Below are positions 11,111 through 24,093 of a stretch of 64,000 bases of DNA, piece by piece. Position numbers and translations under genes: made by a program. The notes under the pieces were generated by a model. That model saw only the letters and a list, made by a program, of their open reading frames with translations, did not search any database and had not been told where the DNA came from. Within the stretch, counting starts at the first letter, position 1; the number at the start of each line of letters is the position of its first letter. This stretch comes from Cryptomeria japonica. Taxonomy: Eukaryota > Streptophyta > Pinopsida > Cupressales > Cupressaceae. The DNA is taken from the NCBI RefSeq assembly GCF_030272615.1, contig NC_081413.1, positions 186,118,169 to 186,182,168 on the forward strand, read 5' to 3'.

Positions 11111-12640
11111 TTGTTTGTTAGGTCAGGTTTCACTTCTTTCTTTCAAGCAATTCAAGGGTATAACAACTCTCTGACTTCAAAATTCTCCAAGTCTTGGATT
11201 AAAGGCCAGGTAACCATTGGTGGAGTTTATTTTAAGTTTTCTCTTCAACATATAAGGGATGTGATTTGTTTAGAGTGTGATGGTATTATAATTGTGAAGA
11301 AAATCTCAGGGAATCATCAGAGCTTCATTGACAATTTTTTTGAAGAAGTGAAACAACCAAAGCATATGCAAAATGGGTATGATAGGCTAAACTTTCCTCC
11401 TCATTATTCCCTAGTAAGCCTTCACATTATGCAGTATTTTACTTTAGAGGATCATTACATGACAATTTGTGGCTACCATTTTCCCATTTAAATCATGTTA
11501 GGCATAACTATTTGTCCTCCTCTACAATAGAGCATATAAAAAATGTGCTTCCCCTCCCCTAACTCAAGGCTCGATTATGGCCTTGTACATGTATGTTTGA
11601 CTATTAACCTGCATGGTAACCCTACTATGAAATTTATTGACATAATTTCCAACCCCCAACCTCCTCTATTAGAATTGAACTTCTTAATAGTAAGCCTTAT
11701 TCTACTAACACAGGTAGACCTTTGGGTAGTAAAAAATCCAACGAAAATCAAGTTTCTTCCTCTACTACCCTAAAAAATGAGCTCCTAAAAATGACTATAG
11801 AAAAATGTAAACCATCACCTTTTTTCCCATGGTCTTCCAAAATGAGAAAGATGGAATAGAAAGGCTCAAAAAAAGGGTTTGACTATCAATTTAGTTGATG
11901 TAGGAATTTGACAAGAAGTATGGTGAAAATAAAAAGGAAGAAAAAAAAATATGGGTTCTCTTTATCAAGGGGTTGAAGGTTAGCCCATCTAGCTAAGATG
12001 GCCTTAAATAAGAAAGGGGTTCACATTAAAAGTAAAAAAATTGGTTATTGAAGAGGAAGAGTATGTAATGTCCTTAGAAGAAGAATTTATTCGTGGTAAG
12101 CATGATGATAGTGAGGAGACTAAGTCTGATGAGGACCATGAATAGAAAATGGATGAGGAGGAAATTCAAGAGGAAGATAACAATTTTGGTGAGAAAGATA
12201 AAGCTTAAGATAAAGAAGATATGGAGATTGATGAAGATGGTGGCCAACATGAGAATAATAAAATTTAGATAGAAGAAAATATGGAGAACTAGAATAATAT
12301 CAATATTACAGATGGCTTCAAAGTGTAAATAGTTGATTTTCATGTTAGGATGGGTGATATAGAATTGAAACTGGAGGGGAATATATAATAAACACAAGAT
12401 TAAAAAAAAGGAGCATGTTATTATTCCTTGCATCTCCATTACTGATGGTATCATAAAAAATGTTATTATGGGAATTGTCTTTGATCAAGCCAAAATTAGG
12501 AAATAGCTAAAGAAGAATGGTCAGAGCTCTAAATGAAAGAAAGTTGCAATAAGGAGTAAAGTAAGCAAAGCTAAATGGAAGGAGTCTTTTTTTGCACTTC
12601 ATAAAGATTGGGATCTCATAACTGCTCCCAAAACCTGATG
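11111..12640 (+). pseudogene. Decayed transposon ORF of unknown family
   Basis: A 126-codon open stretch (11111-11491) encodes a protein-like sequence with W-containing KGQVTIGGVYFKFSLQHIRDV, then FIDNFFEEVKQ and LVSLHIMQYFTLEDHYMTI. The reading continues in other frames (11543-11773, a LDYGLVHVCLTI segment) and ends in a strongly acidic stretch around 12060-12310 (EEEF..DDSEETKSDEDHE). That composition, a folded domain followed by a long acidic tail with frameshifts, resembles accessory ORFs carried by plant retrotransposons. I do not recognise the family with certainty and see no catalytic motif. Confidence 0.4.
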
Positions 12641-13464
12641 TTTCTTTTATGTCTTTTGTTATGTTAGTGTTAACTATTTTTGCCTTCGGGTAAAAAAGAG
12701 CTTCATAGTTAGCCCTAGGTCTTATAAGGAGGCTTTAGAAGGATTTGAATGATTAAAACTAATAAAATTTCATAGAAAATGTATTTTTGATTAATACTTA
12801 AAATTTTAAATATGCTTATCTTGATCTTCTCCTTAATGTTTTCCTAAAAGAAGGGAAAAAAAATGCATCATGGAGGGAGTTGAAGTTCAAAAGATAAGGA
12901 TATTACACTACATCAAGACAAAAGGTCAAAATTATCCTTCTCATGTCCAACTTGCATTAATCGCCAACTCCACCTTGCATTTTAAGCAAAAGATGTCATT
13001 TTTCTAGTCTTTACATGGAGTTCAGTCAAGTTTTAGATTTTGTGCCTTAGGTTCAATCTCCAAAGAATAGCTTGCATGCTAACTATGTCAGCTAAGATAA
13101 TCCCAAGTCTTCAATGAAGAATTTGATTGATAAATCATACAAATTTCATCACTTCACCTATAATTAATTTGATGAAGTGAGTGCATCTTCAATTTATTCT
13201 TCATTTTTCAAGGAGTTAAGGAACTATTTTAGGGGCTTTGGATGTGAAATATTCTTCCATAATAGAGGAGAAAGAATGAGAAGGCTTGTGAAATCCTTGA
13301 AGATCACTACAGGTATCCCATGCACAACTCACCAAATAGTTCTACATTATTACTTTACAACTCTTCTATTGTCTTTCATCAAGAAACAAGGTCATTTGTA
13401 CACATTTGGAGGCATTTTTTCCTCATTTTACTATTGAGAAAAAATCATGGTAAGAAAGGATATA
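12641..13464. other. No gene recognised
   Basis: AT-rich sequence with an 86-codon plus-strand open frame (13177-13437) of unknown character. It flanks the target site of the large Gypsy element and continues on the other side at 29816. Confidence 0.35.
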
Positions 13465-13469
13465 ATAAC
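13465..13469. repeat. Target-site duplication ATAAC (left)
   Basis: ATAAC matches 29811-29815 exactly on the other side of the Gypsy element. Integrase leaves such 5-bp duplications. Confidence 0.9.
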
Positions 13470-14264
13470 TGTAGACACCCAAAATTGTCATGTTTAATTA
13501 AATAAATATTTTATTTATTTAATTATCTAAGCCTAATTCTTCTATTAATTAAATAAATTTATATTTATTTAATTAATTCATTTATCCTCTTCTAGCCTTA
13601 TTTCTCATTTAAATAAATACATTTATTTATTTAAATTATCCCTTTCCTAAATTAAATAAATATTTTATTTATTTAATTGTCCTATTTCTTCTATTAATTA
13701 AATAAATCTTTATTTATTTAATTAGTTCATTATCTTTTTCTACACATGACACATGCCATTCATCTCTTATTTCCTACACTACCTACCTCTTTCATTATTT
13801 TGGTATTTCTTATACCTACCCTCTAATCCTAGCCGACCTCTCTTTTTACACCTCTCAATCTTAACCCTCCATTTCTTATTGTGTCTTCTATTTAAGGAGA
13901 TGTTTTCTTCATTGTTAAACCCTAATGACTAATGACACATGCTAATGACTGATTTTGAAGGACTTGGCTACACTACAATTCTACTTGCAACCACATTCCG
14001 TTCTTTGTTGAGCTCTTGTGCATACAAAAATCTGAGAGCAAGCATATCAAACAAGATCAATGGAGATAGGAAGAATGGAGATCAAAACCCTAGTGGACAT
14101 GTGATGGTATAATGTTTGTGATTTTTGAGTTATTTGCATTGTCTTAGGTTATCTCCATATGTTATGGTGGATCTTTGTTCATTGTTAGGCTAGGGTTTAG
14201 TGGTTGAATCCATTTTAGTCTTTCAAATATTGTTGTTTGTTGCTATCCATTTTCACCATAAACA
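13470..14264 (+). repeat. 5' LTR of the Tat-type Gypsy element
   Basis: It starts TGTAGACACCC and ends ACCATAAACA. A TATA-like TATTTAAG at 13889-13896 probably sets the start of the sense transcript. The first 270 bp contain five tandem imperfect palindromes of the ATTAAATAAAT...ATTTATTTAAT type (about 13494-13730). The terminal part is rich in CCTAATGACT-like and GGATCAAAACCC-like sequence with no ORF. Confidence 0.95.
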
Positions 14265-14265
14265 T

Positions 14266-14284
14266 TTTGGCACGCCCGGTGGGA
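14266..14284 (+). promoter_or_regulatory. Primer-binding site of the Gypsy element
   Basis: TTTGGCACGCCCGGTGGGA follows the LTR by one base. This is the form of primer site seen in many plant Gypsy elements. I have not assigned the priming tRNA. Confidence 0.75.
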
Positions 14285-14375
14285 CTCTTGTCCCTTTGCA
14301 TTTAACATTTTTGTTGCAGATTTTGCATTTTTGAAGTTGCAGATCGGACGATTTCGACGACATTTTAGATTTTTT

Positions 14376-14637
14376 CCGCGTCTGCGAGTGTTCGGATCGC
14401 GTTTTTGTATTTCAGAGGCGTCTGTGATATCTTGGATCGCGTCTGTGTTTCTGTCATTTCTATTTTTTTTGCAGGTTTCTGAAAGTCGCGTCTGTGATTC
14501 CTAATCGCGTCTGTGCACCATCTGATCGCGTCTATAGAAGAAAGAGGCGTCTGTGTTCTTAGATCGCGTCTGCGAATCACAGAACAGCGTCTGTGTCAGA
14601 CAGACGCGTCTGTGTCTGGTATAACAGCGTCTGTGTA
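14376..14637 (+). repeat. Leader array 1 of the GCGTCTGTG motif
   Basis: About eight exact GCGTCTGTG copies and three variants (GCGTCTGCG, GCGTCTATA) occur at irregular 15-40 bp spacing, often preceded by TC or AG. Some are paired in a compound unit of about 35 bp (CGCGTCTGCGAATCACAGAA then CAGCGTCTGTGTC). Confidence 0.9.
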
Positions 14638-15848
14638 TTCTGTTTTGCAAATTTTTCAAGTTTTTCGATTCGGGTTTTCGGATTTTGTACTTAGGGTTTC
14701 AGATCTGGTTTATTTTCGGCTAACCTTTGCAGATCTAGCTAACCTGGTTTGTGCAGCTTGCTTTGGAGGCAAATACGTTTTTGTTGAAGGCCCCTTTTTC
14801 ACAAAGTCTTTTTGGGTTTTCTTAAAATTTACCTAACTTGTGTGCTTGCAGGAAGGGGTTATCACTTGAAACAACCCAAACTACTAACAATTTTGTTGCA
14901 GGGCCTTGGCTAGGGTTTTTGTAATTTTATTGTGTGCCTTGTTTTCATAGCTTAGCAAACACTTCAATTGGTGCACTAAAATTGAACCATTGTCTTTTGT
15001 GTCTTGAGCAATAGGCTCTTTTTGTTTACTCTTTAGAGGGCCTGTCTTCCCGTGTGGTCATTAGGACTACTAGTGAGAAGAGAACGACCCAAGTGGTAGC
15101 AAAAGAAAAGCCATCTTCTTCCAAGCCACTATAATCAAATGTATTCATGGTGAAAACTATGAATAACGTGTGCTGATTAGTTCATACCGACACTATGTCT
15201 CCCCATAAACCCATTTGATCAAATTTATTTGATCATTTGTAGGGCGTAACCCCTACCGGCTGGGAGCCTTCTGTATTTACAGAGCTAAAAGTGCCGCATG
15301 TATGGCCACACGAGCGGATGCCCTTACTAGCACCATTTTGTTTTAGATGCCCAAATCCTTCTAATTGTTGAGGCAGGAGGTCGGACCTCTGGTAGCGGCC
15401 CACACACATACGGTTCTTAGTAGAGATACAAAGTTCGCCATGGGGAGTTTTCATGGGGAATGATGCTTGGCTGACCCGAGAAGTGAGTGCCGAGGGTGGA
15501 GCCAGTGAGGTCAAGCATCTAAGTATCCGCTCTGAATAGCGTAGCCTCGGGGGTAAAACCCCATGTGGGATCAACAATTATTGTCCTGGCCAGCCATAAG
15601 AATTGTGCTTGACTTATGATAAACATTCAAACAATCAAGACAAAATGGCAAAACATTGTGTCTTTTGTGTCTTCAAGTGTATGCAAAAACTTTTTACATC
15701 AAACAACACACTTTTTGGAGTCTAAACAGTCTGCAAACATTGGGTCATCAACACTGTGTCCTCTTGTCACGAAAAACAGTCGAAAAATCAGATTTGGTCA
15801 CAGCAAAACAAATTCACAGATAGGAAAGATTGCACTAAGGTTACAGAA

Positions 15849-16131
15849 ACGCGTCTATGTCTGTTAAAACCGCGTCTGTGTCTGATAATCGCGTCTGTGA
15901 AGTACAGAATAGCGTCTGTGTTTTTATCAGCATCTGGGTAGAACAGAGACACGTCTGTGTCTGGAAATCGCGTCTGTGAAGTATACAGGCGCGTCTGTGT
16001 CCACAATTGCAAAAAACTGTTACAGTCCCAGCAAACATCAAACAGGAAATCTCAGAATCACATCTGCGTCAAACAGAATAGCGTCTGTGTCTTAAAACCG
16101 CGTCTGTGAAGTACACAGAGGCGTCTGTGTC
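15849..16131 (+). repeat. Leader array 2 of the GCGTCTGTG motif
   Basis: Eight or more copies of GCGTCTGTG plus variants (ACGTCTGTG, GCGTCTATG, CATCTGCG). The compound form CGCGTCTGTGAAGTACAGAA followed by GCGTCTGTG recurs three times. It ends about 490 bp before the gag start. Confidence 0.9.
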
Positions 16132-16618
16132 AGGATTTGAAAAGTTTAATAGTCAAGTAAACAAAGAAATCAGTTTCGGCATACTTGAGCTTCCTAGGTT
16201 GTCTCTTCAGATTTCATCTAGCATTCAGCCTGTTCTAAGGTCTTACACAGTCCATCATTGCTTCATACCTCATTTTACATTCATACTTGTCTAAACTTGA
16301 GTCAAAAGGTCACTTGCTTGTCCTCACTATACTTTGTCAACACACTACATACTACAACACTTTACTAAGTGGTCCCTCATCAAGGTTTCTTACCTTTGGG
16401 TCTCATTTGGTCTTACTTAGAGTCAAGGTCAGCTTACCTCATCAAGAGAAACTATCCTCTCTTTGGAAGTTACACCTACTCTACTACATACATACTTGGT
16501 CTCACACTTTGGACATTGCAAGTAAACTTCAAATTCATTTACATTCCATACAACTCTTGGTCTTACATACTCTTGTCATTTTCGTCCAGTCTCTCACATA
16601 TTGCTAAACACCTAGTTC

Positions 16619-19600
16619 ATGGTTGAAACCCGTCTTCAAAAATCTAGGAGAAAAGCTAAAGAAGCTCAAGGGTCCGTAAACATGAGTTCTTATGAGTATG
16701 ACAATGATGTCTTCTACAATCCTGAGCACACTACATTACCCGACATGAATGTTTATAGACACAATCCAAATGTGGAAAGCGCAAACGCTATAAACAACAA
16801 TACTACACACAATGATAATGTGGACAATTCTTCAATACTATTAGCAGACATACAAGAATCTATAATGGACCCTCAATTCAATAGATTGGTTGAAGAGATA
16901 ATGAGGAGAGATCGTCAATATTTCCTAAACATGATGGCACAAAGTGGAGCTAAAATACCACATGATTTTGACTTATCTCAACTTATGGAAAGCAGACCTT
17001 CACAACAAACTCAGCTTAATAGTGGAGGACCAAATAATATGATGCCGGAGTCACCATCAGTTTTGCTTCAGAAACCAGCAATCCCACATATACAAGCTCA
17101 AATGCATGATACTTACGCTCAAAGACCATCATGGAGGCCTTATGTTCAAACACATGCTCAAGATATGGGTCAACCAAGACAAATGGATACTCAAGGACTT
17201 CCTCAAAATTTTGACATAAGGAGACCTCATGCCAAAATTGGGGGCAACACAATGGAAAATGAAAGGCCCATTGAATATGGTTTATATACACAAAACAGAT
17301 ATGGGGTCCCTCAACAAGAAATTATGCCAAGTGCTCCATACATGTCGCAACAATATAGACCTCCATATGGACATGTCTACGATCAATATCATCCATATAT
17401 GCAACAAGTTCCTCCTCAAATGGGTGTTTCAAACATGGGACATGCTATAAGAAATCCATCTCCTCCCTAAAATAATTTGGAGCAACAAATTAGAGATCTA
17501 CAAAAGAAAGTGGAAGACATGGGCACATCAAAACCCACATATACTATGAGAGATATATGCCCTTATCCCTTTGATAAGAGCATTCCAATGCCTCCGTTTC
17601 CTCCGCACTTTGTAACACCAAAATTCGACAAATATAGAGGGAGAGGAGACCCCAAGGCACACATAAGACAATTCTTCACAGCTTGCATTGAGGTAGCAGC
17701 AGAAGAAACATACTTAATGAGGTTGTTCCCACAGAGCTTAGGAGATCAAGCAATGGAATGGTTTTCTCAATTACCTCATGGTATTAAGTCATGGGGCGAC
17801 TTAGCAGAAGCATTCATTCAGTATTTTTCTTACAACATTGAAACAGATGTCTCAGTTACTACCTTGTGCAATACGAAACAAAAAGAAGGAGAATCTTTTG
17901 CGTCATTTTTACAAAGATGGAGAAACTTAGCTAGTAGATGCTCTTGTGAAATCCCGCAAAAACAAATGGTGGAAATGTTCACACAAAATGTTAACAAGGC
18001 TATTGGCTATGATCTCAGAAAAGCTTGTTTGTCTACATTTAAGGATGTCATTGAAAAGGGCCTAGCAACAGAAAAGGTCTTGATTGAACAAGGAGTTATC
18101 AAACTATTCAAAGAAAACAAAGAGGACTTTAAGGGAAAGGACAAACCAAAGTTTTGGAACAAGAACAAGAATACAGTTAATGATGGCGTTGTTGATGCCA
18201 ACACAGTGAGACCAAAGTTCGTCTTTTCTGGATCAAGTTCTACCAACAATCAAGTGAATAATCAAACGGCTGCTAAACCACGAAGGAAGTACACTCCATT
18301 GGGAGAACCACTTGAATCAGTATTCAAAAAGCTTGTAGCAAACAAGGTGATCACGGTCCCAGATTTTCCTCCATATGAACCAAAGGTAAAACCGAATTGG
18401 TGGAAGGATGATGAATTTTGCGAATTTCATAAGAGCAAGGGTCATAAGACAAGTAATTGCCATCGATTGAAAAACATTGTACAAGATCTCATTGACAGAG
18501 GAGATATTGAGATTGAGGGACATTCATCTAACCAAGAGCATGAGGTGTTTAAGGAACCATTCCCAAAACATGACAAGGGAAAAGGCAAAGTCACAGATGA
18601 TCAAGCCAATTACACCAGAACATCCTACAATTATGATTCCACTATTAATCACATCTCAATGGACAATCATATTTCTACCATTACTATCAAAAATAAAAAT
18701 CCTGAGAATCCTCCTCAGCAACCTAAAATTGTCCTAAAAGGTGTGGGATCTTCGTCCACATCTACCTCTGAATGTCATGTTACAACCCGTCGAGGTAAGA
18801 TCACATTGCCAGGTACCTCTACTAAGAATACCAATCTTCCGTCAACTAAGCCTGAGTACGATCTTGTAGAGAAATTAGGGAAAACACCCGCACTCATCTC
18901 TATTCTTGAGCTCTTACGTATATCTCCTGCACATAAAGCTGTCCTTGACAAAACCTTGAGAGATACTGCTGTCCCTACTGATCTGAACGTGGATCAGTTT
19001 CAAGCCATGGTGGGATACCTATCTGTTCCACACTCCCTCACATTCACAGAAGCCGATGACGCCTCCATAAGTCAGCCTCATAATGCACCTCTACATATTG
19101 AAGCCTTCATACATAAACACCGAATAAAACGAGTCCTGATAGATGGAGGAGCAGGTCTTAATATTTGTACATTGAGCACTATCAGACAATTGGGATATTC
19201 TGACAAAGCTATGAATTCTATGAACCAAATCACTATTAAGGCTTATGATGATGAAGAGCGTTCCTCCAAGGGCACAGTCATCTTACCACTAAGAATAGGG
19301 CCAGTCACAAAGGACGTGATTTGTCAAGTCCTGGATCTAGACCTCACATATAACATATTGCTAGGACGTCCGTGGATTCATGAAATGAGAGCAGTTCCAT
19401 CAACGTACCATCAGTGCATAAAATTTCCTCATAATGGAGTCGAGGTAACGGTCAATGGTGATCCAAATCCATTCATATATTGCAATAACTTGAGATCACA
19501 TACTGAGACTATCATTCCTAGCAATCATGAGGCTACTCCTTCTTCAGCATATATTGATCCTGAGTCATTAAAGCCCTCGACATCCAAACAAGGTGAACTT

Positions 19601-21031
19601 AGAGCCAAGTTTCAAGACAAAGGCATGGGAGAATACAGTCTGAATCAAACAATGTTCTTACGACAAGTCATGAACTCCCCCAAGGAATATGGGAGGCCAC
19701 ATCCTAATAAGCAAATCTCCATCATGCTACTCAAATGGGATCCTACCGTCTTTCAAAAATGGGGCGAACTAGAGGAAGAAAATTTATATAAAATGCTATA
19801 TAAGGACGCTGAAGATGATACACATGATCAAATTATAATACCCTGTGAAAACTATGGTAAAGGTTTCAAAATTCTGCAGAGATTCGGGTATGATGGAAAA
19901 AGCCCTCTCGGACTACGCAAAGAAGGTGTCATGGAGCCTCTACAACCTGAGCTAACTACAAGAAGGGAACGCTCCAAGGGGCTTGGTTTTCTAAATCCCA
20001 AGATTCACAATAAGAGAACAAAACAGATATGGCGAGTCAAAGTGGCTGAAGTTCAACAAGAGGATAATTATTCCACAGACTCCAATGAGTGGGAATGGGG
20101 TTCAGACAAATCCTCCAGCGACTATGAACTCAATGAGACATTTAGAGAGCCAGATGAACTAACAGAGGAGGAGGAGTTTTACAAGAAATTCAGAGTTGGT
20201 CAAGAACCGACCCATAAGGATCCCGCACAAGCTTCGTTTCAAGGCCCTAGGTCAGGATCACATAGGATGAGGACACCTGTCCCTGAGGGTGCTACTAGTG
20301 ATGATAATTTGGATTCACTCACGATCGACACTGATAAGAAGAGTGCCATTGACGACCTCGATGACTACCTTGACATACCTGAATATAACCACATCTTCAC
20401 TATTAGCCTTGCGGACTCTAAAAACACTAAAGACCTTCCCCTCGTTCACCCCCAACTCATTGACTGGGATCAGGATGGACCACCACAGTTTGATACATTT
20501 CAAAATGACGAAGCTATTGTTGATTATCTTGGCATTCGCGAAGATCTTCCTCTTGGAGACCATAAAGCAGGATACGTCATAGAGCTAAATAACATGGCAT
20601 ACTTTGGTGAGGGTGTCGGGCCTTCTAGTCGCAAAAATGTGAAAATAAAAACAAAGCAAGGGTCTTATGGCGAAAACCACACTGTGGCGCTCTCCGACTC
20701 TAAAAAAGTAAAAAGAAAGGACGTATCTGAGGGTGAAAACCTCTCTGAGGCACCCGAAGATGGAAGGCTTGACATTCTCCCAGCATCATACGAGGAAAAA
20801 TCATCCATGTTGGTAGAGGAGACTATAAAGACAAACATTGGTACAGCAGAGGTTCCACACAACATATTTTTGGCTCAATCATTGACAGAGGCCGAGAGAG
20901 CAAGGTTCATAAGCTTCTTTAAGGAACGACAAGCCAACTTTGCATGGTCTTATGCTGATATGCCTGGACTAGACCCCGATTTAGTAATGCATCATTTAAC
21001 AGTCAAACCAGGGGCAAAACCAGTAAAATAG
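16619..21031 (+). pseudogene. gag-pro: Gag-protease polyprotein of the Tat-type Gypsy element
   Basis: One frame of 1,470 codons from ATG 16619, broken by TAA at 17468. Residues about 338-460 form a retrotransposon Gag capsid domain (YRGRGDPKAHIRQFF ... WFSQLPHGIKSW ... RWRNLASRC). A variant zinc knuckle of C-X2-H-X4-H-X4-C lies near residue 601. An aspartic protease with the LIDGGAG active-site loop is near residue 840 and ends in a LGRPWIHEM segment. A glycine-rich G-patch-like segment lies near residues 1079-1110. The frame ends at a TAG (21029-21031) right before RT, and the same frame continues beyond it. Gag forms the particle and the protease matures the polyprotein. Confidence 0.92.
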
Positions 21032-24000
21032 AAATTGAGGAAAATGCATCCACAAGTGGCATTATTAGTCAAGGCAGAGCTGGAGAAATTACTAGATGTC
21101 GGATTCATACGCCCAATTGATTATCCTGAATGGATTTCCAATTTAGTACCTGTCAGCAAACCAGATCGCAGCATCCGAATATGTACAGACTTCAGGGATA
21201 TCAACAAGGCTTGTCCGAAGGACGATTTCCCATTACCAAACATTGATTTAATTGTTGATCTCACAGCAGGCCATGAGATGTTATCTTTAATGGACGGATT
21301 CTCTGGATATAATCAGATCAGGATTGCACCTGAAGATCAACATAAAACATCATTCACTTGTCCATGGGGAACCTTCTGCTGGAATGTCATGCCCTTTGGG
21401 CTGAAAAATGCAGGTATCAACGAGCCATGACTACAATCTTCCATGATCTCATGCATGTAACGGTGGAAGATTATGTTGACGACCTTTTGGTTAAATCAAT
21501 AGACAGAAATACACACTTGGACATACTTTCAGTTGCTTTTGATAGGCTGGAAAAATACAAGGTAAGATTAAATCCAAAGAAATGTGTCTTTGGAGTAACC
21601 TCCGGGAAGCTCCTGGGATTCATTGTGTCTAAAAGAGGAATAGAAGCGGATCCAGCAAAAGTCAAGGCTATCTTGGACATTCCGCCACCCAAGAATATCA
21701 GTCAACTTCGGTCTTTACAAGGGAGACTCCAGTCCATACGAAGATTCATAGCACAACTGGCAGATAAGTGCAATCCTTTCCAGCACCTGCTACACAAAAA
21801 CATTAAGTTCAAATGGGATGAGAACTGTCAACAGGCTTTTCAGGCGCTCAAAGACTATCTTTTGAACCCGCCCGTTTTGATGCCACCAATTCAAGATCAA
21901 CCATTGTTACTTTACATATCAGCTACTCCGACAGCACTGGGGGCACTTCTAGCACAGCAAATACCTGACGGCAAGGAAAAAGCAGTCTACTATATCAGTC
22001 GCACATTGGTGGGATATGAGCTAAACTACACACCAATTGAGCGTGCATGTCTCGCTGTGGTCTTCGCTTCACAAAAATTACAACATTACATGCTTACTCA
22101 CAAGACCAAGTTGATTGCCAGAATTGATCCCCTAAAATATCTACTCAACAAAGCTACACTTACTGGGCGACTGGCCAAGTGGGTAATGATTTTGAGTGAA
22201 TTCGACATTGAATACGTGGACAGAAAAGCCATAAAAGGACAAGCCATCGCAGATCAACTGGCAGATGCTCCCATGATAGATGATGTTCCTCTACAGTTAG
22301 AATTTCCAGATGAGTCCATTCTAACAATATCACCTGCAAAGCCATGGCAACTATACTTTGATGGCTCATACACACAGCATGGGGCAGGAGCGGGTATACT
22401 CTTTATAACTCCCCAAGGTGATTCTATACCAAAGTCATACCGCTTATCATTTCCTTGCACCAACAATATAGCAGAATACGAGGCATTAACAACGGGGCTA
22501 AGGATTGTAGTTCAGTGGAAGATCCAAGAACTTCATGTTTTTGGGGATTCTCAACTTGTCATCCGTCAAGCAACTGATGATTATCAAACAAAAGATGAAA
22601 AGCTAATGCCTTACAAACAACTGGTAGATGATCTGAAACAGCACTTTGCAAAGATAGAGTTTGAGCAGATACCAAGAGAACAGAATCGTGCTGCTGATGC
22701 CATGGCTACAATTGCTTCGCTCATTGACCTACCGCAAAATGAGACCTGCTATGAGTTCCTGGTGGACAACCTGCTGATTCCATCATATGAGATCACTCCT
22801 ACGGAAATGATATGTGTTGTTGGTCCTGAATCCCAGTTATATGGTTCCATATTCACATACCTTCGCGACAACATCTTACCTCCCGATCTATCGAACAACC
22901 AACGCCGCACTTTCATCCGCCAATCCTCCCGATACGTTATCCTAGCTGATATCCTATACCGACGAGGTCTAGATGGCACCCTCCTTAGATGTTTAGAGAG
23001 TGACGAAGCTCAGATTGCGTTACGAGAAGTGCACGAAGGGATATGTGGTCCGCATACTAGTGGTCCTACCTTGGCCAAGAAACTTATCAGGACTGGATAT
23101 TACTGGCCTACTATGGAAAAAGATGCATATCAGTTTGTCAAGAAGTGTAAGCAGTGTCAAATTCATGGAGACCTCATACATGCACCAGCGCAGGAACTAC
23201 AGCCACTTGCATCTCCTTGGCCCTTTTGTCAGTGGGGACTCGATCTCATAGGCAAGATTCACCCTCCTTCTTCCAATGGACATAAATTCATTATCACAGC
23301 CACAGAGTATTTCACAAAGTGGATTGAAGCCGTGCCTCTCACACAAGTTACTGGGAAACAAATCGCTACTTTCATCCTGAACTACATCATTTGCCGATAC
23401 GGGATTCCTACTTCCATTATCACTGACAACGGGCGTCCTTTCAAGAACCAGGATGTTCGTGAACTCTGTGAGCGCTTCCATATCTCTCATCGTTTCTCCA
23501 CACCATATTACCCCCAAGGTAATGGCCAAGCTGAGGCGTCTAACAAAACAATTCTCAAAATACTTAAAAAGACAGTCGATGACGCTGGCCGTAACTGGCA
23601 TGTCCAACTCAATCCCGCACTTTGGGCCTATCGTACCAGTGTCCGCACACCTACAGGAGCTACACCTTACTCACTGGTCTACGGTGCTAAAGCCATCTTG
23701 CCTATTGAGGTCGAGTTACCTTCTTTACGGGTCTCCTTGAGAAACATAATCAACGATGAAGACTATAGGGTCTCTCGCTTACAAGAACTAGAACTGCTGG
23801 AGGAACGACGACACACTGCTTTTAATCATCTCAAGGCTTACCAACAATGAATGAGTCGCAGTTACAATCACAAGGTCAAGCCTCGCACATTTGAGGTAGG
23901 TGACTTAGTCCTCAGAGAGAACCCCAAGAATCAGCAAGATAGAGAAAAGAAGGGCAAATTTGAACCCAACTGGCTTGGTCCTTACATCATCACAGCAGTA

Positions 24001-24093
24001 TATGGATCTGGGGCATATCAGCTCTCAACTACAGAAGGTGAACCCTTGGAGGATCCTATCAACAGCATGCACCTTCGCAGGTTCTACACATAG
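21032..24093 (+). pseudogene. pol: RT-RNase H-archaeal-type RNase H-integrase of the Tat-type Gypsy element
   Basis: RT starts directly after the TAG, in the Gag-protease frame. At about 21415 a small deletion (7 nt by family comparison) shifts the frame between the FGLKNAG motif and the QRAM motif. The catalytic YVDD lies at 21472-21483. A first RNase H follows (about 21890-22270), then a second one with FDGS, AEYEAL, FGDSQL and NRAADAMA motifs (22350-22720). Integrase has an HHCC zinc site (23029-23170) and a D,D35E core with Asp near 23242, Asp near 23425 and Glu near 23533. A TGA at 23848 splits off the C-terminal GPY-type module, which ends at 24093. It copies RNA to DNA and inserts it, but this copy is broken. 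Confidence 0.93.

Larger units (their letters stand above)
14285..16618 (+). other. 2.3-kb untranslated leader of the Gypsy element
   Basis: No convincing ORF precedes gag. The leader contains two arrays of the GCGTCTGTG motif (14376-14637 and 15849-16131). Between them is a GC-richer block (about 15030-15600) that includes a GGGG-TAAAA-CCCC hairpin near 15550. Several strong splice-acceptor-like TTGCAG sites occur (near 14320, 14476, 14852, 14902). The open frames of 60-114 codons within it are made by the repeats or the GC-rich block and show no protein character. Confidence 0.7.

Noticed and set aside
12074-12454. 126-codon minus-strand hydrophobic frame (membrane-protein-like)
   Set aside because: It is the complement of an acidic, GAA/GAT-rich coding stretch, which automatically reads as hydrophobic.
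14513-14836. 107-codon plus-strand frame in the Gypsy leader
   Set aside because: Built from the GCGTCTGTG repeat and flanking sequence; no protein character.
15233-15577. 114-codon minus-strand frame in the leader
   Set aside because: Lies in the GC-rich block where stops are rare by chance. I favour an RNA element. Kept only as part of the leader.
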